Assembly: GCA_002339125.1 (NCBI GenBank)
Contig: DDJQ01000011.1
Coordinates: 1-43,263 of the forward strand
Direction of reading: 5' to 3'
Source of the DNA: Alteromonadaceae bacterium UBA2620
GTDB lineage: Bacteria > Pseudomonadota > Gammaproteobacteria > Enterobacterales > Alteromonadaceae
Length of the DNA: 43,263 nucleotides
The notes beneath the pieces were generated by a model. That model was not told the origin of the DNA, made no database searches, and worked only from the letters and a program-made list of their open reading frames with translations. A program made the position numbers and the translations under genes. Positions 14,421 through 22,575 of this stretch are shown here, one piece after another (the stretch's first letter is position 1; each line of letters starts with the position of its first letter).

Positions 14421-16484
14421 ATGAATACAAAATATCATTGGAGCTTAGGCCCGTCGATCATCGCCCTGTCACTCACCCTGGCACTTAGCGGCTGCGTGGA
14501 TGACGGTGATACTGGTCCTGCAGGCCCGGCTGGAATGGATGGCGCGGATGGTAGTGATGGAAGCGATGGCGCACCGGGATTACCCCAAGGCGTGTTCTTA
14601 ATTGCCAACAACGGCGATTCAAATCGCGGCACCCTGACCCGGGCTGACCAAAATGCGGCGATGTTAAGCCAGTTCACCAGTGGCAATAATGAAGGTGTGA
14701 TGCTCGATAGCACTGGTAATCTGTTTCAGGCGGGCGACAGCAGTACCGGCAGCTTGCGTACGGTGTGCCGAATGACATCCCGCTCCGGCGGCATGTATAT
14801 GCCTTCTTATGACAAAGATATCACCGGGGCCAATACAGGCCTTACCAACCCTAAAGGGATCCATCTGGCCGAGCACAGTGGCATGGTGTTTGTGGCGGAT
14901 TTTAATGGCATGCGGATCAGCATTTTTGGCAGTCAGGCAGCAGGCGATGTAACGCCGGTTGCAGAAATTCCGCTGTCGGCCAAGCCATGGGATGTCACGG
15001 TAGATGAAGTTAACGACCGGATGTATGTGGCTCTCACCGACGGTACTGTAGCCGTTTATGATAATGTCATGGGATCCGGTTTTACGCCTACAGTCATGCG
15101 TTCTATTGTACCGGCAGATGCCGATGGAAATCAGCTCTCGGTAAACCTGCACGGTATTGTTTATGACGCCGGGAGCGATCGTCTGGTTGTATCTGATGTG
15201 GGCGATGCGGCCGTGTCCGATGATGGCCAGTTGTTTGTGATCGATAATGCTGCCGTGGCAGATGGTAATACAGTACCAGCCCGTCAGGTTGGCGGCCCGA
15301 TATCGATGCTGGGTAATCCGGTAGACATTATTCTTACCGGCACCACTTTGCGTGTGGCAGAAAAGTCGAACGATGCCATTCTTGTTTTCACTAACATTTT
15401 CGATGGGCCGGATGGCGACATGGCCCCCACCCTTGCAACCACTACCAGTAAACCAGAGTCTCTGGCTCAGGTGATGCCGGCGATGGACCTGATGGATGCA
15501 TCGGATAATGCGCTCACCGCCACAACCATCAATGGCATTGTGGTATCGAGTAATCCCTCGGCAGCGGGCCCGACCACTGGCCAAATCTCCAGTTCCAGTG
15601 CAGTACTCAGCAGTACCCTGGGCAGCTTTGACGCGGGCATGAGCATTGAAAGCGTTACCATAGACGCCTTAGGCGATGGTGCCGTGACATTCGATGATGT
15701 CGATTCTGCCATGGGTGGTGTACTTATCATCAACCGCCTGGCCAGCATGCGTGATGACGACAGTTACACTATGTCTCAGGATCACATGATTATGGGAGCC
15801 AATACCGGTTTAGTCACGCCGAAGGGGGTGGATGTGTCGTCTGCTCACGGACTGGTCTTTGTGGCTGAGTTCAATCCGGATACGCCAGCGGTGCAGGTAT
15901 TTTCGTCTTGCGCGTCGGGAGATGTAGCGCCACTGCTCTCACTGGTTGCCAGTAACGATGCGCGCCCGTGGGACGTTGACTACGATGCTGCTACCGACCG
16001 TGCATTTGTCGCCCTGACTAACGGTACCGTAGCGGTATTTGACGAAGTCACCCGCAAACTTATGGCGGGGATGACAACAATTACCGGTGAAGACCGTTTA
16101 ATTACACCAGCTATGAGTGGAGCAGCAGTCACTGCGCCAACTAACATTCATGGCATAGACTACGATCCGCAGTCTGACAGTCTGGTAATTTCTGATGTGG
16201 GCAGCGCCGCCAGTGCCACCGATGGTAAACTCTATGTTATTCCAGCAGCCGGTATGGCAAATGGCTTAGCTGAGATGAGTGTAATGATTGCCGGACCGAA
16301 CTCTATGCTCGGCAACCCGGTAGACTTAATGCTCAGCAATGGTCATGTGTATGTTGCGGAGAAGTCGAATAACGTGATCATGCGCTTTGATAATATTCTC
16401 AATAGCGCCAGTGGCGACATCGCCGCGGATTACAGCATGAGTTACACCGCGCCGGAATCGGTCGTTGTGGTGCCGGTTAACTAA
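14421..16484 (+). CDS. Lipoprotein with collagen-like stem and duplicated propeller-like domain
   Basis: A 687-residue surface or periplasmic lipoprotein. The signal peptide ends in LALSGC (Cys25). Residues 29-53 are a short Gly-X-Y tract (GDTGPAGPAG, then Asp/Ser-rich triplets) like bacterial collagen repeats. Two homologous halves follow, offset by ~322 residues: GANTGLTNPKG near 137 against GANTGLVTPKG near 459, each followed by FVADF/FVAEF, RISIF/VQVFS, KPWDV/RPWDV, VALTDGTVAV/VALTNGTVAV, LVVSDVG/LVISDVG and MLGNPVD. These strings look like NHL/YVTN-type beta-propeller blades, so each half may be one propeller. AAGGAG precedes the ATG; a strong terminator follows. Possibly an adhesin or binding protein (inference). 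Confidence 0.85.
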   Translation: MNTKYHWSLGPSIIALSLTLALSGCVDDGDTGPAGPAGMDGADGSDGSDGAPGLPQGVFLIANNGDSNRGTLTRADQNAAMLSQFTSGNNEGVMLDSTGNLFQAGDSSTGSLRTVCRMTSRSGGMYMPSYDKDITGANTGLTNPKGIHLAEHSGMVFVADFNGMRISIFGSQAAGDVTPVAEIPLSAKPWDVTVDEVNDRMYVALTDGTVAVYDNVMGSGFTPTVMRSIVPADADGNQLSVNLHGIVYDAGSDRLVVSDVGDAAVSDDGQLFVIDNAAVADGNTVPARQVGGPISMLGNPVDIILTGTTLRVAEKSNDAILVFTNIFDGPDGDMAPTLATTTSKPESLAQVMPAMDLMDASDNALTATTINGIVVSSNPSAAGPTTGQISSSSAVLSSTLGSFDAGMSIESVTIDALGDGAVTFDDVDSAMGGVLIINRLASMRDDDSYTMSQDHMIMGANTGLVTPKGVDVSSAHGLVFVAEFNPDTPAVQVFSSCASGDVAPLLSLVASNDARPWDVDYDAATDRAFVALTNGTVAVFDEVTRKLMAGMTTITGEDRLITPAMSGAAVTAPTNIHGIDYDPQSDSLVISDVGSAASATDGKLYVIPAAGMANGLAEMSVMIAGPNSMLGNPVDLMLSNGHVYVAEKSNNVIMRFDNILNSASGDIAADYSMSYTAPESVVVVPVN

Positions 16485-16502
16485 TCTAACGGTCAGTAAC
16501 CA

Positions 16503-16528
16503 AAGCGCCCAGTCCCGGGCGCTTTTTT
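16503..16528 (+). terminator. Rho-independent terminator
   Basis: AAGCGCCC and GGGCGCTT form an 8-bp stem around AGTCCC, ending in six T. It follows the collagen-like lipoprotein gene by 18 bp. The left A-run also allows some activity for the convergent gene. Confidence 0.9.
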
Positions 16529-16543
16529 ATTCCTGCTGGTGAG

Positions 16544-17551
16544 TTACTTATACAGCTCCACCACGCCGTTTTTACCCACGCCTATACAGCCCTTATCTGT
16601 ATTACAAGCCAGGCTCCAGATATTACTTTGGCTGACAATTTGCCATTTATCGGCGCCAGGTTTTAATACTGCCACGCCCTGAGGATTACTCACCCAGTAC
16701 TCAACACCTTCTGTTGTAGGCAGTAACGCTGAGCCATACACAGCGCCTTTTAGCGGTAATTCAGGTAATGCCTGCCATTTTCCACTATCAATGAAGTACT
16801 GCCAGGCACTGGCCGGAGCGCCGGCAAGCTTAAGACTGCCGCCACTGACAAATACGGTATTTACTGTTGCCTGTACAGAGAAAATCCCACCAGCCTCGCC
16901 GCCGGCAATCGGGCTTTCAATACTTTGCCATTGGTTTCCCTCAAGCATCAGTAGCCGCGGCGAATCACCATTACCGGTGCCAATCACAATTCCCCTGCCC
17001 GGAGCCTCATTAAGGCAGGTACCGCTGGAGGCAAACCCGCCCTCTGATGACTGAGCTTTGATGGGCAGAGACTGTCTTTGCCAGTTTAGTCCGCCATCGG
17101 TGGTGGCCAGCACAAACAAGCCCTGCTCATCGGAATCGCCATATAACCAGCCCATGGTGAGCGAGGTCATATAAAAGCAGTCATAAAAGGTACTTTGCTG
17201 CAGCCCCTGTGACACCTGCTGCCAGTGCTTGCCATTATCATCGCTGATAAACACGCCGGAATCCGGCCCTTCCCCTGCACTCATCACCACCAGACGGCCG
17301 CTGCCAAGACGTTGATTATCACGAAACTGCCTGCTTTCTGAGCCGGTTGGAGCAGGTATCTGCTGCCAGTTTGCGCCATTATCCCCGGACAAATAAATCC
17401 CTCCAGCGGTACCGGAAGCTACTGCAAAATCATCTTGCCAGGTGACAGCCTGAAACGAGACATTTTCGTCTAACTGATGAACGGTTACACCGGCTCTGGC
17501 CACCGGCAACAGACTGGCACAAACCAAAACAGACAAGAGGAGTGTTTTCAT
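16544..17551 (-). CDS. Secreted beta-propeller protein with Asp-box (BNR) repeats
   Basis: A 335-residue protein with a clear signal peptide (about 1-20, ARA). Repeated Asp-box loops SGDNGANW (~55), SDDNGKHW (~104) and TTDGGLNW (~151) are the sialidase/YCF48-type turns found in seven-bladed propellers. Five Cys occur (several with spacing for disulfides, e.g. DCF, GTC, ACN, GC), consistent with a periplasmic location. No sialidase catalytic Arg triad is obvious, so it is more likely a binding or assembly factor than an enzyme. It converges on the collagen-like lipoprotein gene and diverges from the DUF3859 gene. The start lacks a strong Shine-Dalgarno. Confidence 0.8.
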   Translation of the reverse strand: MKTLLLSVLVCASLLPVARAGVTVHQLDENVSFQAVTWQDDFAVASGTAGGIYLSGDNGANWQQIPAPTGSESRQFRDNQRLGSGRLVVMSAGEGPDSGVFISDDNGKHWQQVSQGLQQSTFYDCFYMTSLTMGWLYGDSDEQGLFVLATTDGGLNWQRQSLPIKAQSSEGGFASSGTCLNEAPGRGIVIGTGNGDSPRLLMLEGNQWQSIESPIAGGEAGGIFSVQATVNTVFVSGGSLKLAGAPASAWQYFIDSGKWQALPELPLKGAVYGSALLPTTEGVEYWVSNPQGVAVLKPGADKWQIVSQSNIWSLACNTDKGCIGVGKNGVVELYK

Positions 17552-17620
17552 AAGCGGGGCAGAAATCCTTGGTTAAATTTGCTAACATTAAAATTATCAT
17601 ACAATTAGAAATAGCATTCT

Positions 17621-18064
17621 ATGGCAAAGCCAAAACCCATAATAGAAATAGTCACTTATGGTATTCACACCAAGTGGGATGCCGACGCCAAAGCACTACC
17701 TAAAATTAAGACGTTCACCAATCATATTCCATTGGAGCTGGATATAGAATTTGGCTTTATTGTTAACATAAAGCGCGCCAAAAATCAGCAGGTTCGCTAT
17801 TGCATTTATCATCCCGATATCCCCGACGAAGACGGTATTCCAATGCCGCCCTTCGACGGCGAGGAGTATATTCGCTCCAATGACTGGGATTTCTATCTGG
17901 GCGATACGCTTTGGCAACCGCTGAGTAACAAAGTGGGCGACTGGCGAATGACCCTGGAACTGAATGGCCGGATCATTGCGGATAAAACCTTTACCGTCGA
18001 AGACGACCTGCCTTACGACGGCGCGCAGTTCTGGCAACGGGGTAAACCCAAACTGCGGCGCTAA
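17621..18064 (+). CDS. DUF3859 family protein
   Basis: A 147-residue cytoplasmic protein, mostly beta. It opens with PKPIIEIVTYGIHTKWD and contains IPLELDIEFGFIVNIKRAK, a Pro-rich acidic turn (IPDEDGIPMPPFDGEE) and a closing GDWRMTLELNGRIIADKTF segment, which together read as the DUF3859 immunoglobulin-like domain. There is no signal peptide. Its 69-bp divergent promoter region is shared with the propeller gene and is AT-rich. No activity is known for the family. Confidence 0.8.
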   Translation: MAKPKPIIEIVTYGIHTKWDADAKALPKIKTFTNHIPLELDIEFGFIVNIKRAKNQQVRYCIYHPDIPDEDGIPMPPFDGEEYIRSNDWDFYLGDTLWQPLSNKVGDWRMTLELNGRIIADKTFTVEDDLPYDGAQFWQRGKPKLRR

Positions 18065-18261
18065 ACCAGAACTGGTGGCTTGCCATGTTTTCGGGCAATT
18101 TTGCACCGTTGTGACACATCCGGCTGGCCATCAGGAATGACAACCCCTGTTTAAACAATCGGTTAGATTTTTGCCCGCCAGGGAATAATCCTTGCAAAAC
18201 TTACCTGAATGTTCTCCACAAAAACCCGATGAATACCATCTAACAAGAATACGGAGTGTGT

Positions 18262-19257
18262 ATGCAAGCATTTATCGAAGGTATGCCAAAGGCAGAGTTA
18301 CATGTTCACATTGAGGGCACGCTGGAACCCAAACTGAGCTTTGCGCTGGCGAAGAAAAATAACATCGAACTTCCCTACAATACCCCTGAAGCACTGATCG
18401 CTGCCTACGATTTTCACGACTTACCCTCTTTTCTGAAAATTTATTATGCCGGAATGAGTGTGCTGATAGATGAAGACGATTTTTATCAGCTAACCTGGGA
18501 TTACCTGGAAAAAGCCGCGTCGCAGAATGTGGTGTATACCGAAATATTCTTTGATCCCCAGGGCCACACCAGTCGCGGGGTTAGTTTTGATACGGTGATC
18601 ACCGGGATCAGAAAGGCGCAGACAGCGGCAGAGGAAAAACTGGGGATCCGCAGCCAGCTTATTATGTGCTTTTTGCGCGATATGTCGGCCGAAAGCGCCA
18701 TGGAACATTTAGTGATGGCCAAGCCCTACCTGGGCTGGCTGGTTGGAGTGGGACTTGACTCCGATGAGCACAACAACCCACCGGTAAAATTTCGTGAAGT
18801 GTTTAAGCTGGCCAAAGAATGGGGCCTCAAGCTCACCATGCATTGTGACGTGAACCAGAAAAACACCCTGGAGCATATTCGTCAGGTCATCGAAATTATC
18901 GGCGTAGACCGCATTGATCACGGGGTTAATTCGCTGGAATCTGATGATCTTTGCGAACTGATTAAAAGCCACAAACTGGGGCTCACCGTATGTCCGGTAT
19001 CCAATCAGTTTGTGGTGCAGTCGTTAACCTCCAACGAAATTCGTCAGATGCTCGACAAAGGCATGCTGGCCACCATCAACTCCGACGATCCGGCGTATTT
19101 TCGGGCTTACATGAACGAAAATCTGATTGCCTTACAGCAAGAGGGCGACTTTAGCCGCGAAGATCTTAAAACGTTGATGGCTAATGCCTTTACCGTGACC
19201 TGGTTACCCGAAGACGAGAAGCAAGTCTATCTGGATCAGCTCAACGCGTATTGTTAA
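18262..19257 (+). CDS. Adenosine/adenine deaminase-fold protein lacking the canonical catalytic Glu
   Basis: A 331-residue TIM-barrel protein of the adenosine deaminase superfamily, closest by eye to the bacterial adenine/adenosine deaminase group (PKAELHVHIEGTLEP). Metal ligands are present: His14 and His16, His194, and Asp275 in SDDPAYF, plus His220 in RIDHGV. The HAGE motif, however, reads HCDV (194-197): the position of the proton-shuttling Glu is Val197, and the loop is two residues longer. The start is ATG 18262 with ACGGAG 6 bp before it, not the GTG two codons upstream. Substrate is uncertain: a different base, or a catalytically altered enzyme. dgcN follows after 142 bp. Confidence 0.85.
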   Translation: MQAFIEGMPKAELHVHIEGTLEPKLSFALAKKNNIELPYNTPEALIAAYDFHDLPSFLKIYYAGMSVLIDEDDFYQLTWDYLEKAASQNVVYTEIFFDPQGHTSRGVSFDTVITGIRKAQTAAEEKLGIRSQLIMCFLRDMSAESAMEHLVMAKPYLGWLVGVGLDSDEHNNPPVKFREVFKLAKEWGLKLTMHCDVNQKNTLEHIRQVIEIIGVDRIDHGVNSLESDDLCELIKSHKLGLTVCPVSNQFVVQSLTSNEIRQMLDKGMLATINSDDPAYFRAYMNENLIALQQEGDFSREDLKTLMANAFTVTWLPEDEKQVYLDQLNAYC

Positions 19258-19399
19258 AGACGACCACCAGAGGCCGACCCTGAAGCATTTTATTAATGAA
19301 GAATAACGCTGGAATTCATTAGTCGATGGCTTTAGGGTACAGACCCATTGTATTCGTCTTCTTCAGTCACCTTATGTGGCCTCTGTTCAAGGAGTTATC

Positions 19400-20398
19400 A
19401 TGAACCTGCCTTCCCCTTATTTACTTTTTATCGGCAATGCTACGGATCCGCTCAGCATCAAAATGGCTAAGAGCGCGGCGGACTGGAGCCCTGAGATGTG
19501 CGTGGGCGAATATTCCCTGCCAGGCTGCGGTGTGACCACCGGCCTGCCAGCCATGACCATTGAAGAAGGTGCGCAACAAGGCGCCAAAGCATTTGTACTG
19601 GGTTTTGCCAACAGCGGCGGCGTGCTCGACCCGTCGCTGGTTGCTTCCATTATTACCGCTCTGGAAGCCGGCATGGATATTATTAATGGTCTGCACGATA
19701 AACTGGCTGATATTCCTGAAGTAGCTGAAAAAGCTCAGGCACTCGGTCGCCGCCTGATAGACATTCGCCACCCCACCACCAAATTTAAAACCGGTACCGG
19801 CGTAAAACGCCCGGGCAAGCGTTTGCTGACCGTAGGTACGGATTGTTCGGTGGGTAAGATGTACACCACACTGAGCCTGGCCCGGGGCATGCAAAGTCAG
19901 GGTATGAAAGCCACGTTCCGGGCCTCGGGCCAAAGCGGTATTCTGGTTGCTGGTGAAGGTGTAGCCGTCGATTGCGTAGTCTCTGATTTCATCTCCGGTA
20001 GTGTTGAAGCACTCTGCCCGGCCAACGACGATGACCACTGGGATTTAATTGAAGGTCAGGGGTCGCTGTATCATCCGGCCTTTGCAGGCGTTAGCTTAGG
20101 GCTGTTGCACGGCTCGCAACCTGATGCACTGGTTATCTGCCACGCATTAAACCGTGACCACATGCGCGCCCTGCCCGGTCGTCCACTCCCCAGTCTTGAA
20201 CAGGTGATTGAAATGAATCTCACCGCCGCGCGGATCACTAACCCCGATGTGAAGGTGATTGGCGTATCGGTAAACACGTCTTCGGTCAGCGAAGATGAAG
20301 CCCTGGTCTATTGCAAGAGCGTGACCGAGCAGCTTGGCCTGCCTTGTGTCGACCCGATCCGCCACGGCGTTGGTGCGTTAGTGGAGGCATTGGAATGA
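19400..20398 (+). CDS. dgcN: D-glutamate N-acetyltransferase DgcN (DUF1611)
   Basis: A 332-residue DUF1611-family protein. The N-terminal Rossmann-like part (LLFIGNATDPLSIKMAKSA) is followed by a C-terminal P-loop domain with GTDCSVGKM (146-154) and later GSLYHPAFAGVSLGLLHGS. In marine gammaproteobacteria this protein, paired with DgcA, was shown to acetylate D-glutamate using acetyl-CoA, the first step of D-Glu catabolism. AAGGAG at 19389-19394 sets the ATG. Its TGA overlaps the dgcA ATG (ATGA), so the two are coupled. The assignment rests on family resemblance and on this pairing. Confidence 0.88.
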   Translation: MNLPSPYLLFIGNATDPLSIKMAKSAADWSPEMCVGEYSLPGCGVTTGLPAMTIEEGAQQGAKAFVLGFANSGGVLDPSLVASIITALEAGMDIINGLHDKLADIPEVAEKAQALGRRLIDIRHPTTKFKTGTGVKRPGKRLLTVGTDCSVGKMYTTLSLARGMQSQGMKATFRASGQSGILVAGEGVAVDCVVSDFISGSVEALCPANDDDHWDLIEGQGSLYHPAFAGVSLGLLHGSQPDALVICHALNRDHMRALPGRPLPSLEQVIEMNLTAARITNPDVKVIGVSVNTSSVSEDEALVYCKSVTEQLGLPCVDPIRHGVGALVEALE

Positions 20399-21435
20399 GT
20401 CTGAGTTTTAAAGCCTTTACTGAGTCTTTTCCGCTGGCCCGTGAGTTTCGCATTTCACGAGGCGCAAAAACCCAGGCCGATGTGATCACCGTACTGGTGA
20501 GCGACGGCCATTATTATGGCTGGGGTGAATCTGTCCCCTATGCCCGCTATAACGAATCAATCGAATCCGTGTTAGCGCAACTGGAAGAAAAAAAGGGCGC
20601 CTTTGCCAATGTCTGTGACACCGAGGATTTACTCACCCTGCTACCCGCCGGATCTGCACGCAATGCGCTGGACGCGGCCCTTTGGGATTTAAAAGCCAAG
20701 ATAAAGGGCAAATCTGTGGCCAGCCTGGCTAACCTGCATACGGTACAGCGTTGTTATACTGCGCAAACCCTCAGCATTGATACGCCAGAAGGCATGAAAA
20801 ACCAGGCACTGGAGATTAAAAATGCGCCGCTAATTAAAATTAAGCTGGATGAGCATCAGGTGCTGGAACGTCTGGCTGCCATCCACGAAGTGTCACCGCA
20901 AAGCCGGTTAATTGTAGATGCCAACGAGGGCTGGCAGGTAGCAATGCTTAATGAATTGCTGCCGGACATGGCTAAGCTTGGTGTTGCGTTAATAGAACAA
21001 CCGGTTCCTGCCGAAGCCGATGAGCAGTTGGCAGGGCTTAACAGCCCGGTTATCCTGTGTGCCGATGAGTCATGCCATGTGAGTGCCGATATCGAGCGGC
21101 TGGCAAAGTACTATCAGGCGGTCAATATTAAACTGGATAAAACCGGCGGCTTAACCGAAGCAATTCGCGCTTACCACGCGGCTAAAGAGCACAATCTGCA
21201 GATCATGATTGGTTGTATGGTAGGCTCGTCGCTGGCTATGGCACCAGCCTATGGCCTGTGCGCGGATGTGCAGTTTGTCGACTTAGACGGGCCGCTACTG
21301 GTTGCTCAGGACCGTGCCGATGGCTTTACCTTCGACCAGGGCCGCATGATTCAACCGGAGCCTTTCTTGTGGGGCTTGCCGGGGCAATACGGCCAACAAG
21401 GCCTTGCCCGCCTGTGGAACGAACTGCCGGATTAA
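20395..21435 (+). CDS. dgcA: N-acetyl-D-glutamate racemase DgcA (enolase superfamily)
   Basis: A 346-residue muconate-lactonizing-type enolase-superfamily enzyme. Metal ligands are Asp175 (VDANEGW), Glu201 (EQPVP) and Asp224 (ADES). The two acid/base lysines are Lys150 in KIK (148-150) and Lys246 in NIKLDKTGG, the arrangement of dipeptide epimerases and racemases. Following DgcN it is expected to convert N-acetyl-D-glutamate to the L form, which can enter Arg/Glu metabolism. The start is fixed by the 4-bp ATGA overlap with dgcN; a longer in-frame extension would overlap dgcN by 84 more bases. Alternative: L-Ala-D/L-Glu epimerase (YcjG-like), less likely given the partner. Confidence 0.88.
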   Translation: MSLSFKAFTESFPLAREFRISRGAKTQADVITVLVSDGHYYGWGESVPYARYNESIESVLAQLEEKKGAFANVCDTEDLLTLLPAGSARNALDAALWDLKAKIKGKSVASLANLHTVQRCYTAQTLSIDTPEGMKNQALEIKNAPLIKIKLDEHQVLERLAAIHEVSPQSRLIVDANEGWQVAMLNELLPDMAKLGVALIEQPVPAEADEQLAGLNSPVILCADESCHVSADIERLAKYYQAVNIKLDKTGGLTEAIRAYHAAKEHNLQIMIGCMVGSSLAMAPAYGLCADVQFVDLDGPLLVAQDRADGFTFDQGRMIQPEPFLWGLPGQYGQQGLARLWNELPD

Positions 21436-21902
21436 AGCTGACGTCCAGCCAGCTCGTTTAAAATGTGCCATTCGCTTTCTGTTACCGGCATTACAGACAA
21501 GCGATGGCCTTTTTTCACCAGTCCCAATTCAGTAATTTGCGGGCAGTCTTTAATCACACTCAGCGGTAGCACGCGGGCAAACTTGCTCACGTACTTTACA
21601 TCCACACTGTACCAGCGCGGTTTTTCCGGCGTTGCTTTCGGATCGTAATAGTCCGACTCGGGATCAAACTGGGTTGCATCGGGATAACCGGCTTTAACTA
21701 CCTCGGCAATACCGGCAATACCCACCGTTTTACAACTGGAGTGATAAAAAAACACCTTATCCCCCACGCTAACCTCATCGCGCAGGAAATTACGCGCCTG
21801 ATAGTTGCGCACCCCGTCCCAGGGCTCGGTTTGGTCAGGTCGTTGAGCCAGGTGGTCGATACCAAACACGTCCGGTTCTGATTTAAACAGCCAGTAACGC
21901 AT
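21432..21902 (-). CDS. EVE domain-containing protein
   Basis: A 156-residue single-domain EVE (PUA-like) protein. Landmarks are YWLFKSEPDVFGIDHL, WDGVRNYQARNFLRD, VGDKVFFYHSSCKTVGIAGIAEV and PRWYSVDVKYV. EVE domains bind modified bases in DNA or RNA in related proteins (human THYN1 type), so a role with modified nucleobases is plausible. The Shine-Dalgarno is weak. Its 3' end overlaps dgcA by 4 bp, tail to tail, with no terminator. The trxC gene diverges from it after 116 bp. Confidence 0.9.
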   Translation of the reverse strand: MRYWLFKSEPDVFGIDHLAQRPDQTEPWDGVRNYQARNFLRDEVSVGDKVFFYHSSCKTVGIAGIAEVVKAGYPDATQFDPESDYYDPKATPEKPRWYSVDVKYVSKFARVLPLSVIKDCPQITELGLVKKGHRLSVMPVTESEWHILNELAGRQL

Positions 21903-21989
21903 GAATGTTTCTCCGTAGTTATCTGGCGCAGAGTATAAGCCACCGGGAAGTACAATTCAGCCCTTGAGAAAGGGAAAAAGCACACAACA

Positions 21990-21995
21990 TATAAT
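21990..21995 (+). promoter_or_regulatory. Likely -10 box of trxC
   Basis: TATAAT lies 23 bp before the trxC start. The best -35 match (TTGAGA, 21964-21969) is 20 bp away, longer than ideal, which would fit an activator-dependent promoter such as OxyR in E. coli trxC. No OxyR site was confirmed. Confidence 0.4.
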
Positions 21996-22018
21996 CTATA
22001 ACAAATTGGAGTGAAATT

Positions 22019-22453
22019 ATGAGCGCTATTCATATCGTTTGCCCCCACTGTCAGGGGCTCAATCGCAGTCCGGCAGAGCGTTTAAGTGACAACCCGGTGT
22101 GTGGCAAGTGCAAACAGGGCCTGTTACCCGCCCACCCTATCGATTTAAAACAGGCGGATTTTGCGCGCTTTATCGAGAAATCAGACCTTCCGGTGATTGT
22201 GGATTTTTGGGCCGACTGGTGTGGCCCCTGTAAAATGATGGCCCCTGCATTTACTCAGGCTGCTGAACAGTTCCAAGGTAAAGCCATCTTTGCCAAGGTC
22301 GATACCGAATCTAACCCCATGTTAAGTCGGCAATTTGCTATTCGCAGCATTCCCAGCCTGTTAGTGTTTAAACAAGGCCGTGAAGTGAGCCGTCAGGCCG
22401 GCGCGATGTCAGCCGGACAGCTTATCCAGTGGGCACAGCAGGTAATTCGTTAA
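22019..22453 (+). CDS. trxC: Thioredoxin 2 (zinc-binding)
   Basis: A 144-residue TrxC. The N-terminal zinc ribbon has Cys8-x2-Cys11 and Cys28-x2-Cys31, and the thioredoxin domain carries WCGPC (Cys68, Cys71) and the cis-Pro in RSIPSLLVF. It reduces disulfides in cytoplasmic proteins, takes electrons from thioredoxin reductase, and in E. coli belongs to the oxidative-stress response. Length and both motifs match the family exactly. GGAG precedes the ATG by about 8 bp. It is transcribed alone, divergent from the EVE gene. Confidence 0.96.
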   Translation: MSAIHIVCPHCQGLNRSPAERLSDNPVCGKCKQGLLPAHPIDLKQADFARFIEKSDLPVIVDFWADWCGPCKMMAPAFTQAAEQFQGKAIFAKVDTESNPMLSRQFAIRSIPSLLVFKQGREVSRQAGAMSAGQLIQWAQQVIR

Positions 22454-22534
22454 TCAACTCTATTTTTATTGTGCAATTTGCTTCACGGTTGAGAGCTGTA
22501 AATACTGACTTAGCTATTTTCGCCTGCGGATGTT

Positions 22535-22543
22535 TGCTATAAT
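22535..22543 (+). promoter_or_regulatory. Extended -10 promoter of ygiQ
   Basis: TGCTATAAT is a perfect -10 box with a TGn extension, 32 bp before the ygiQ start. No good -35 hexamer is seen at 17-18 bp, which is normal for extended -10 promoters. Confidence 0.55.
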
Positions 22544-22575
22544 TCAGCCGTTTTCACAATCCTCTGAAGAATTCC

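Noticed and set aside
14664..15584. 306-codon frame antisense to the collagen-like lipoprotein gene
   Set aside because: It is a shadow of a strongly supported gene (signal peptide, duplicated domains); the translated product is His/Arg-rich with no domain and no ribosome site.
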